Part shown: positions 7,469 through 13,353 of the stretch, piece after piece
How positions within the stretch are numbered: position 1 is the stretch's first letter
Layout: each line of letters opens with the position of its first letter
Source of the DNA: Gammaproteobacteria bacterium
Lineage (GTDB): Bacteria; Pseudomonadota; Gammaproteobacteria; J044
Length of the DNA stretch: 13,353 nucleotides
Direction: 5' to 3'
Assembly: GCA_003696465.1 (NCBI GenBank)
Contig: RFHG01000534.1
Location: forward strand, 1 to 13,353
Notes under the pieces: model-generated
Database searches by the model: none
What the model was told of the DNA's origin: nothing
The model's input: the letters and a program-made list of their open reading frames with translations, nothing else
Translations under genes and position numbers: made by a program

Positions 7469-7487
7469 TTAAGGTTTGTTCTTCTAT
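7459..7487 (+). promoter_or_regulatory. Possible weak promoter upstream of ribBA
   Basis: TTGAAG (7459-7464) and TTCTAT (7482-7487) are separated by 17 nt and end about 40 nt before the ribBA ATG. The -35 matches consensus at 4 of 6 positions; the -10 match is modest. It lies in the longest plus-strand gap after glyA, where an internal promoter would be useful. Weak evidence. Confidence 0.25.
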
Positions 7488-7527
7488 CCACTGATAATCA
7501 AGGGTTTTTGCCCGGCGCGAGGTAGGC

Positions 7528-8640
7528 ATGGCGTTTAACAGCATTGAAGAGATCCTGGAGGACCTGAAGCAGGGCCGGATGGTGATCATCGTGGATGACG
7601 AGGATCGCGAGAACGAGGGGGATCTGCTGATGCTGGCCTCGCGGGTGCGCCCGGAGGATATCAACTTCATGGCCACGCACGGGCGAGGCCTGATCTGCCT
7701 GACCCTGACCCGGGAGCGCTGCCAGCAGCTCAACCTGCCGCTGATGGTGGGCGATACCAATGATGCGCATGGCACCAACTTCACGGTCTCGATCGAGGCG
7801 GCCGAGGGGGTGACCACGGGCATCTCGGCCTACGACCGGGCGCATACCATCCGTACCGCGGTGGCACCGGATGCCAAGCCCTCCGACATCGTCCAGCCGG
7901 GCCACATCTTCCCCCTCATGGCCCAGCCCGGCGGGGTGCTGACCCGGGCCGGCCATACCGAGGCCGGTTGCGACCTGGCCCGGCTGGCGGGTTCGGAGCC
8001 GGCCGCGGTGATCGTCGAGATCCTCAACGAGGACGGCACCATGGCGCGGCGCCCCGACCTCGAGCGGTTTGCCGCCGAGCACGGCCTCAAGATCGGCACC
8101 ATCGAGGACCTCATTCGCTACCGCATCGAGAACGAACGCACGGTCAAGCGGGTGGCCGAGATGCCCTGGGACAGCGAGTACGGGCCCTTTACCCTGCATG
8201 CCTATCAGGATGTCATCGACAAGAGTACCCATCTGGCCCTGGTGCGGGGCGAGATCGACCCCGAGCGGCCGACGCTGGTGCGCGTTCATCTGGAAAACAC
8301 CCTCTGTGATGTGCTGCCGACCCGCAGCCCCGCCTGTGGCTGGCCATTGCGCGATGCCATCCGTCGCGTGGCCGAGGCAGACGAGGGGGTCGTGGTGGTC
8401 TTGCGTCAGCCGGAAACCGAGGATCACCTCCTCAAGCAGCTGCGCAGGCTGCAGTTCGAGACCGGGCAGGCAGATTCCGGCGAGGAGGCGCAGCAGCCTC
8501 AGGATCTGCGCACCCACGGCATCGGCGCCCAGATCCTGCACGACCTCGGCGTGCGCAAGATGCGACTGATGAGCGCGCCCAAGCGCTTCCACGGCCTGGG
8601 CGGTTTCGATCTGGAAGTGGTCGAGTACGTGCACGAGTAG
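7528..8640 (+). CDS. ribBA: 3,4-dihydroxy-2-butanone-4-phosphate synthase fused to a degenerate GTP cyclohydrolase II-like domain
   Basis: The RibB half (about 1-200) converts ribulose-5-phosphate to formate and the 4-carbon precursor of lumazine. Its catalytic motifs are intact: VDDEDRENEGDL (about 22-33), THGRGLICLTL and GHTEAGCDLARLAG (142-155). The C-terminal half (from about 205) has the RibA fold pattern but is damaged at the active site. The zinc motif C-x10-C-x-C is reduced to Asn257, Pro268 and Cys270, and the HRQEGRGIGL-type block reads LRQPETEDHL. DLRTHGIGAQIL remains. Known proteobacterial fusions of this kind (RibBX type) lack cyclohydrolase activity, so RibA activity is expected from another gene. 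GAGGT about 5 nt before the ATG supports the start. ribH follows after 36 nt. Confidence 0.95.
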   Translation: MAFNSIEEILEDLKQGRMVIIVDDEDRENEGDLLMLASRVRPEDINFMATHGRGLICLTLTRERCQQLNLPLMVGDTNDAHGTNFTVSIEAAEGVTTGISAYDRAHTIRTAVAPDAKPSDIVQPGHIFPLMAQPGGVLTRAGHTEAGCDLARLAGSEPAAVIVEILNEDGTMARRPDLERFAAEHGLKIGTIEDLIRYRIENERTVKRVAEMPWDSEYGPFTLHAYQDVIDKSTHLALVRGEIDPERPTLVRVHLENTLCDVLPTRSPACGWPLRDAIRRVAEADEGVVVVLRQPETEDHLLKQLRRLQFETGQADSGEEAQQPQDLRTHGIGAQILHDLGVRKMRLMSAPKRFHGLGGFDLEVVEYVHE

Positions 8641-8676
8641 TAGAATCCCCGGCAAATCCTTCAGGAAATCCCGCAC

Positions 8677-9153
8677 ATGAGTGACATCAGAGAGATCTCG
8701 GGTGATTTCACCCAGGCCGACGCCCGCTATGGCATCGTGGTAGCCCGTTTCAACGGCTTTGTCGTGGAAAGCCTGCTGGCCGGTGCACTGGATGCCCTGC
8801 GCCGTCAGGGGGTCAGTGAAGACCACATCACGGTGGCCCGCGTGCCGGGCGCCTTCGAGATCCCGCTGGTGGCAAAGAAGATGGCGGCCAGCGGCGATTA
8901 CGACGCCGTGATCGCCCTGGGCTGCGTGATTCGCGGGGCCACCCCTCATTTCGACATCGTCGCCAACGAGAGTGCCAAGGGGCTCAGTCATGCCCAGCTC
9001 AGCAGCGGTGTGCCGGTCATCAACGGCATTCTCACCACGGACACCATCGAACAGGCCATCGAGCGCGCCGGCACCAAGGCCGGCAACAAGGGCGCCGAGG
9101 CGGCGCTGGGCGCGATCGAGATGATCTCCGTGCTCAAAAAGCTCGGCGAATGA
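8677..9153 (+). CDS. ribH: 6,7-dimethyl-8-ribityllumazine synthase
   Basis: Condenses 3,4-dihydroxy-2-butanone-4-phosphate (from RibB) with the pyrimidine made by RibD to give lumazine, the RibE substrate; usually an icosahedral or pentameric assembly. The 158-residue protein has the family blocks GIVVARFNGFVVE (19-31), ARVPGAFEIPLVAKK, GCVIRGATPHFDIVANE with the catalytic His91, and GVPVINGILTTDTIEQA. The phosphate-loop region is complete. CAGGAA upstream supports the start. The stop overlaps the nusB ATG (ATGA), the classic ribH-nusB pair. The 36 nt between ribBA and ribH show no promoter or terminator that I can see. Confidence 0.98.
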   Translation: MSDIREISGDFTQADARYGIVVARFNGFVVESLLAGALDALRRQGVSEDHITVARVPGAFEIPLVAKKMAASGDYDAVIALGCVIRGATPHFDIVANESAKGLSHAQLSSGVPVINGILTTDTIEQAIERAGTKAGNKGAEAALGAIEMISVLKKLGE

Positions 9154-9614
9154 GTGCCGGCCCTGACAAGCACGATCAGCGGCGCCAGAACCATCGCCGC
9201 CGCAGGGCGCGCCGGCTGGCCCTGCAGGCGCTGTACCAGTGGCAGATGACCGGAGAGTCGGTGCCCGAGATTCTCGCCCAGTTCCGCGAAAACGAGGGTT
9301 TCGAGAACGCCGACGCGGCCTATTTCGATGAGCTGGTGCGTGGCGTCACCGGCGGCCTCGACGAGATCGATGCGGCGCTTGCGCCCTATCTGCAGCGCGA
9401 CATGGAGTCCGTGGACCCTGTGGAACGGGCCGTCCTGCGCCTGGCCGGCTATGAACTGCTGCACCGGATGGATCTTCCCTACCGTGTGGTCATCAACGAG
9501 GCCATCGAGCTGGCCAAGAAATTCGGCGCGGATCAGTCGCACCGCTTCGTCAATGGCGTGCTCGACAATGCCGTCAAGGATCTGCGCAAGATCGAGGTGC
9601 AGGCGGCGCGCTGA
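9150..9614 (+). CDS. nusB: Transcription antitermination factor NusB
   Basis: Partner of NusE (S10) in binding boxA RNA during rRNA transcription antitermination; cytoplasmic, all-helical. The 154-residue protein shows the basic N-terminal helix RRRARRLALQALYQW (about 17-31), YFDELVRGV in the middle, and the C-terminal block YRVVINEAIELAKKFG followed by FVNGVLD. The first 16 residues are a polar, basic extension longer than the E. coli N-terminus; Met1 is kept because it gives the ATGA overlap with ribH. thiL follows after 23 nt. Confidence 0.97.
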   Translation: MSAGPDKHDQRRQNHRRRRARRLALQALYQWQMTGESVPEILAQFRENEGFENADAAYFDELVRGVTGGLDEIDAALAPYLQRDMESVDPVERAVLRLAGYELLHRMDLPYRVVINEAIELAKKFGADQSHRFVNGVLDNAVKDLRKIEVQAAR

Positions 9615-9637
9615 GTTCCCGCGCTGAGCAGCCGAGC

Positions 9638-10603
9638 ATGGCCGGCGAGTTTGACATCATCCAGCGTTATTTCCGTTTCCCGCAGGGGCAGGGCGTCGTG
9701 CTCGGCCCCGGGGACGACTGCGCACTGCTGGCGCCCGAGCCGGGCCAGCAGCTTGCCGTGACCAGCGATGTGCTGGTGGAGGGGGTGCATTTCCCCGAGG
9801 AGGCCGCACCCGACTGCATCGGTTACAAGGCCCTGGCCGTCAATCTGAGCGATCTGGCCGCACAGGGGGCCGAGCCGCTCTGGGTCACCCTGGGGCTCAC
9901 CCTGCCGCATGCCGAGGAGGCATGGCTGGCCGGATTTGCGGGCGGTCTGCGCCGGCTGCTGGAACGCCATCATGTGAGCCTGGTGGGTGGCGACACCACA
10001 CGCGGGCCTCTGGCCATTGCCGTGACGGCCCTTGGACAGGTCCCTCCGGATGCAGTCCTGCGGCGCAGTGGTGCATCTCCCGGTGACCTGATCTGCGTGA
10101 GCGGCACGGTCGGTGATGCGGGGCTGGCGCTGATGGCCCTGCAGGGGGAGGTGTCGTTGCCGGCAGACGCATGGCAGCAGGTCGCGCCAAGGCTGCATGC
10201 CCCGGAGCCGCGGGTGGCGCTTGGGCTGGCCCTGCGCGGCGTGGCCAGTGCCTGCATCGATATCTCGGATGGCCTGCTGGCCGATCTGGGTCATCTCCTC
10301 GATGCCTCCGCTGTCGGTGCCGTGCTGAGGCTGGAGGCAGTGCCCTTCTCGGCGCCGGTGCGTCAATGGCTGGATGCCGGCGGCGACCCGCTGCGCCTGC
10401 TTTCCGCCGGAGACGATTACGAATTGCTGTTTACACTCCCGCCCGAGCGCGAAGCGCGGCTGTCCGCGCTGGCCGAAACCGCGGGCGTAGCCCTGACGGT
10501 GATTGGTGAGGTGCAGCAGGGAACGGGCATTCGGCTCTTTACCCCTTCCGGTGAAGCCGTTAGGGTGAAGCCCCTGGGATACGATCACTTCGGGAACGAC
10601 TGA
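9638..10603 (+). CDS. thiL: Thiamine-monophosphate kinase
   Basis: Phosphorylates thiamine monophosphate to thiamine diphosphate with ATP, the last step of cofactor synthesis; PurM-like fold. The 321-residue length is normal. Seen: N-terminal GEFDIIQRYF, the Mg/ATP motif GPGDDCALL, SDVLVEGVHF (about 45-54), the ALAVNLSDLAAQGAEP block, GGDTTRG at about 114-120, CIDISDGLLADLGHL at about 206-220, and AGDDYELLFT at about 255-264. All metal-binding Asp motifs are present. The start matches the family N-terminus, though the ribosome binding site is weak; translation may depend on nusB read-through 23 nt upstream. The pgpA ATG follows the stop with no gap. Confidence 0.97.
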   Translation: MAGEFDIIQRYFRFPQGQGVVLGPGDDCALLAPEPGQQLAVTSDVLVEGVHFPEEAAPDCIGYKALAVNLSDLAAQGAEPLWVTLGLTLPHAEEAWLAGFAGGLRRLLERHHVSLVGGDTTRGPLAIAVTALGQVPPDAVLRRSGASPGDLICVSGTVGDAGLALMALQGEVSLPADAWQQVAPRLHAPEPRVALGLALRGVASACIDISDGLLADLGHLLDASAVGAVLRLEAVPFSAPVRQWLDAGGDPLRLLSAGDDYELLFTLPPEREARLSALAETAGVALTVIGEVQQGTGIRLFTPSGEAVRVKPLGYDHFGND

Positions 10604-11116
10604 ATGCGTCCTCTGGAACAGCCTCCTGCCGCCGTGGTGCTTGGCAACCCCGTTCATCTGCTGGCCTTTGGGCTGGGCTCCGGTCTCTCCCCGGTGGCAC
10701 CGGGTACGGCCGGCTCGCTTGCCGCCATTCCTCTTGCCTGGCTGATGGCCCAGGCCGGCTGGGGCTGGTATCTCGGGCTGACCGTGGTGGCGCTGTTTGC
10801 CGGTTTCTGGATCTGCGGGCGCAGTGCCGAGTTGCTGGGCGTGCATGATCACCGAGGCATCGTCTGGGACGAATTCGTTGGCCAGTTCATTGCCCTGTTC
10901 CTTGTGCCCTGGCAGTGGTACTGGATCGTTGCCGGTTTTCTGCTGTTTCGCTTCTACGATATCGTCAAGCCCTGGCCGGCCCGGGCCTTCGACCGGCACA
11001 TGCACAACGGTGCGGGGATCGTCATGGACGATGTGGTGGCCGGGTTGTATGCATGGGCCAGTCTCTGGGGTCTGATCTGGCTGCTGCGCGACAGGCTCGG
11101 GGTGGTTCCGGCATGA
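10604..11116 (+). CDS. pgpA: Phosphatidylglycerophosphatase A
   Basis: Inner-membrane enzyme that dephosphorylates phosphatidylglycerol phosphate to phosphatidylglycerol. The 170-residue protein has the conserved GLGSGLSPVAPGTAGSLAAI (about 25-44), DEFVGQF at about 89-95 and YDIVKPWPARAFDRH at about 116-130, followed by MDDVVAGLYA. Hydrophobic segments are seen at about 40-65 and 98-118 and near the C-terminus. The ATG directly abuts the thiL stop, and its own stop overlaps the next gene (ATGA). The thiL-pgpA pair is standard in proteobacteria. Confidence 0.96.
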   Translation: MRPLEQPPAAVVLGNPVHLLAFGLGSGLSPVAPGTAGSLAAIPLAWLMAQAGWGWYLGLTVVALFAGFWICGRSAELLGVHDHRGIVWDEFVGQFIALFLVPWQWYWIVAGFLLFRFYDIVKPWPARAFDRHMHNGAGIVMDDVVAGLYAWASLWGLIWLLRDRLGVVPA

Positions 11117-12177
11117 ACGAGGCGGTCCGGGCCATGGAATGGCTGGCGTCGCGCCTGACTCCGCTCGATATGGGTCTGATCCTGATCGCGGGCCTGCTTC
11201 TGGCGGTCTCCTTTTTCCTTTTCCGCTCCGAGTCGGATCGAGCACGGGCCCGGATCTTCCGCCTGCTCAACCTGATGGTGATTGCCTTCGTGATTGGCTA
11301 TCACCTGGTGGCTTCCAGTCTGGCCGATTCCTGGGTGCTGCGGCTGGCCTCGGTGCTGGCCGTGATCTACCTTGCCTATCTGAGCATGCTGGTCAGTGCC
11401 TGGTTCGTTCGTCGCCGCTTTGGCCGCGAGCGCACCATCGGCGATGAAAGGCAGATCATCGAAACCTATCACAGCCGGTTGCTCACACTGGTGATCGGCA
11501 CGGTCATCGGGCTGGTGGCCCTGGTGGCCATCGTCCGCATTCTCGGCTTTACCAGCCTGCTGGAGGCGGGCGGTGTGCTGGGCGTGATTGGCGTGATGCT
11601 GGCCATCACTCAGGCGGCCTGGGCGCCGGATATCATCTCCGGCCTCATTATCCTCAACAGCAGTCTGGTGGAGGAGGGAGACGTGGTGCAGTTCGATGAC
11701 CCTGCCGAGCTGCCGATGGTGGTCTTCAAGACCAAGCTGTTCCACACCGAGCTGCTCAATCTGGCCAACAACCACCGCATCATGCTGCGCAATGCCCACT
11801 TGCGTGACCGCATGATCCACAATCTCTCGAAGTTCGCTTCGGCACGGGGGCTGCGCGAGTTGCTGCGCTTCCGCATCGGCTACGAGGTTCCTCCGGACCG
11901 GGTCGAGGCCTTCTTCGAGGGCGTGGCGCGCAAGGCCGCCGAATCGGGCGATATCGGGCTGGAGCCGGAGCAGCCGGTGGAGGTGCGGGTGCTGGATACG
12001 GGCGATCACGCGGTGGAATGGGGCGTGTACTACTACACCAAGCAGGTGCGGGACCTGCTGCAGATTCGCCAGCAGATGCGCGCCCAGATCCTGCGCGAGA
12101 GCCTGAATGCGGGTCTGTCGCTGGCCACGCCGCTCAGGGTGGCCCTGGTAAGGGAAATGGAGGAATCCGAGCCATGA
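11113..12177 (+). CDS. MscS-family mechanosensitive channel-like protein
   Basis: A 354-residue inner-membrane protein. Predicted TM segments lie at about 18-37, 52-70, 75-98, 122-144 and 152-178. The last is the glycine/alanine-rich pore helix of MscS proteins (LLEAGGVLGVIGVMLAITQAA), followed by the beta-domain sequence IISGLIILNSSLVEEGDVVQF. Five TM helices is more than the three of E. coli MscS. The cytoplasmic region has the expected layout: FKTKLFHTELLNLANNHRI, then an alpha/beta domain with YEVPPDRVEAFFEGVARKA. The start at 11113 is chosen for the ATGA overlap with pgpA; the longer frame upstream is a shadow in pgpA. The family gives tension-gated or osmotic release channels; gating in this member is unknown. 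Its stop overlaps the protease start. Confidence 0.9.
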   Translation: MNEAVRAMEWLASRLTPLDMGLILIAGLLLAVSFFLFRSESDRARARIFRLLNLMVIAFVIGYHLVASSLADSWVLRLASVLAVIYLAYLSMLVSAWFVRRRFGRERTIGDERQIIETYHSRLLTLVIGTVIGLVALVAIVRILGFTSLLEAGGVLGVIGVMLAITQAAWAPDIISGLIILNSSLVEEGDVVQFDDPAELPMVVFKTKLFHTELLNLANNHRIMLRNAHLRDRMIHNLSKFASARGLRELLRFRIGYEVPPDRVEAFFEGVARKAAESGDIGLEPEQPVEVRVLDTGDHAVEWGVYYYTKQVRDLLQIRQQMRAQILRESLNAGLSLATPLRVALVREMEESEP

Positions 12178-12818
12178 GGTATTTGTTTTCGACACTGGCA
12201 CTCGGGTGGCTGTTCGGGATGGCCACGCCGGCGTTGGCCACATCGGTCGAGCTGGTTGCCCTGTTTACCGGCAAGGTGGTGCTCAGGATCGACGGCAAGC
12301 GTCGCGTGCTGGCAGAGGGCGAACGCTCACCGGAGGGTGTCGAGGTTCTGCGCGCCAACAGCGAACGGGCCATCGTACGGGTTGATGGCATCGAGCGCCG
12401 CCTGACCCTGCAGAGCGGCCGTTTTGGAGGCCCGTACCGGAAACAGGAAAGGGCCGTGGTGCGGCTGTATCGGGAGCCAAACGGCCATTTCATTACAGCC
12501 GGCAGTATCAACGGTCTGCCGGTCAGTCTGATGGTGGATACCGGGGCCACCGTGGTTGCCATCAGCGAACAGCTGGCACGCCGGCTGGGAATAGACTATC
12601 AGCGGGCGGAGCAGGACCATGTGCGTACCGCCGCGGGCATCAGCACGGCCTGGCCCGTCACCCTGAACCGGGTACGCCTGGGTGACATCGAGCTGGAACA
12701 TGTCGAGGGGGTGGTACTGCCGGGCAATCAGCCCGAGATTCCGCTGCTGGGCATGTCGTTTCTCAAGCGCCTGAATACCCGTACCGAGGGGCAGGTCATG
12801 ATTCTGGAGACCAAATGA
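12174..12818 (+). CDS. Periplasmic retropepsin-like aspartic protease (clan AA)
   Basis: A 214-residue protein with a signal peptide (cleavage near PALA, residue 22) and no further TM segment. The N-terminal part (about 25-80) is beta-rich with VVLRIDGKRRVLAEGE. The C-terminal retropepsin-like domain carries the catalytic VDTGATVVAIS (Asp122) followed by EQLARRLGI, then RLGDIELEHVEGVVLPG and LLGMSFLKRL. This matches the short bacterial clan AA proteases that act as dimers (the family annotated as TIGR02281, from memory). Like viral retropepsins it has one DTG per chain, so a homodimer is expected. The start overlaps the channel-gene stop (ATGA). Substrate unknown. Confidence 0.9.
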   Translation: MRYLFSTLALGWLFGMATPALATSVELVALFTGKVVLRIDGKRRVLAEGERSPEGVEVLRANSERAIVRVDGIERRLTLQSGRFGGPYRKQERAVVRLYREPNGHFITAGSINGLPVSLMVDTGATVVAISEQLARRLGIDYQRAEQDHVRTAAGISTAWPVTLNRVRLGDIELEHVEGVVLPGNQPEIPLLGMSFLKRLNTRTEGQVMILETK

Positions 12819-13353
12819 GCCGATTCGAACGCAACAGTATCCTGTTTCTGGTCCTGGCTCTGGCGACCAGTATCGGCGGATATTTCTACTTCCGCGAGGC
12901 CTATTATCTGAGCGAGCCGGCCGTGTTCTCGCAGGAAATCATCCTGATCCTCATCGGCTCGATCATCACCGTGTTCATCACCGCGATGCTGCTCAACAAG
13001 CAGACCGAGGTCGAGATTCGCAAGGAAGAGCGTATCCGCTATCTGGAGCTGAAGTCGCAGATCTACATGCAGCTCATCGATCACATCGAGGACGTCATCC
13101 TGAGCGGAGAGACCACCGAGGAAGACCTGACCCGGCTCAAGTTCCTCAACCACAAGCTGTCGCTGGTGGCCAGCCCCGAGGTGCTGGTGCAATTCGAGGA
13201 TTTTGTCGAGGCCTTCATGAAGGCCAGCGATGATGCCGACATCGACACCCGTGATGCCGACGAGATCATGCGTCATCTTGCCCTGCTGACCATCCGCATC
13301 CGGCAGGACCTGCTGGGCGACCTGGACGAGGGGCAGCCCATCAGCGAGGGCGA
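12815..13353 (+). CDS. Two-TM inner-membrane protein with a helical cytoplasmic domain, 3' end outside the window
   Basis: I do not recognise a named family. 179 codons are visible. There are two hydrophobic segments at about residues 8-26 and 40-60, separated by the short loop YFREAYYLSEPAVFS. A charged, probably helical region follows with LLNKQTEVEIRKEERIRYLE and YMQLIDHIEDVIL. It continues with RLKFLNHKLSLVASPEVLVQFEDF and an acidic stretch ASDDADIDTRDADE. Both ends of the TM hairpin should face the cytoplasm. No catalytic motif is visible. The start is set by the ATGA overlap with the aspartic protease. The frame runs off the window without a stop, so this is an edge truncation. Context suggests an envelope role together with the channel and the protease. 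Confidence 0.85.
   Translation, partial: MSRFERNSILFLVLALATSIGGYFYFREAYYLSEPAVFSQEIILILIGSIITVFITAMLLNKQTEVEIRKEERIRYLELKSQIYMQLIDHIEDVILSGETTEEDLTRLKFLNHKLSLVASPEVLVQFEDFVEAFMKASDDADIDTRDADEIMRHLALLTIRIRQDLLGDLDEGQPISEG

Noticed and set aside
7449..7527. FMN riboswitch (RFN element) upstream of ribBA.
   Set aside because: The gap is 79 nt, shorter than the roughly 120-nt or longer RFN element plus expression platform, and I do not see its conserved loops.

Overview
This is a GC-rich, densely packed stretch of bacterial chromosome. The gene order glyA-nrdR-ribD-...-ribE-ribBA-ribH-nusB-thiL-pgpA, an EttA-type ABC-F protein, an Ectothiorhodospiraceae/Chromatiales-like style of protein sequence, and signal-peptide and beta-barrel proteins all point to a Gram-negative gammaproteobacterium. 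That placement is inferred from protein resemblance and synteny; there is no rRNA or other phylogenetic marker in the window. I see no mobile element, tRNA, CRISPR array or prophage gene.

Layout. (1) Positions 1-713, minus strand: the N-terminal 237 codons of ettA, a ribosome-associated ABC-F ATPase; the rest lies outside the window. (2) Positions 880-2532, plus strand: a four-gene unit in which every junction is an ATGA overlap. It encodes an ECF-like sigma factor, a one-TM DUF3619-like protein (candidate anti-sigma factor), a small exported acidic protein of unknown function, and an exported Arg-rich DUF3106-like repeat protein. (3) Positions 2502-3191, minus strand: a predicted outer-membrane beta-barrel protein, convergent with the sigma unit and overlapping its last gene by 31 bp. 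(4) From 3292 to the right edge, plus strand: a long colinear run. glyA and nrdR are followed by riboflavin genes (ribD, ribE, a ribBA fusion with a degenerate GTP cyclohydrolase domain, ribH), nusB, thiL and pgpA. The tail is an MscS-type channel, a periplasmic retropepsin-like aspartic protease and a two-TM protein cut by the window end.

How the genes fit together. GlyA supplies one-carbon units, NrdR represses ribonucleotide reductase genes, RibD/RibE/RibB/RibH build riboflavin, NusB acts in rRNA antitermination, ThiL makes thiamine diphosphate and PgpA makes phosphatidylglycerol. The RibA-like half of the RibBA fusion has lost two of three zinc cysteines, so a separate active ribA is expected elsewhere in the genome.

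The least conventional elements are: a proteasome/HslV-type Ntn-hydrolase placed between ribD and ribE, whose predicted N-terminal nucleophile is Ser rather than Thr; the sigma/DUF3619/small protein/DUF3106 unit; the MscS/protease/two-TM tail; and two small inverted-repeat structures, one around the glyA -10 box and one between ribE and ribBA.
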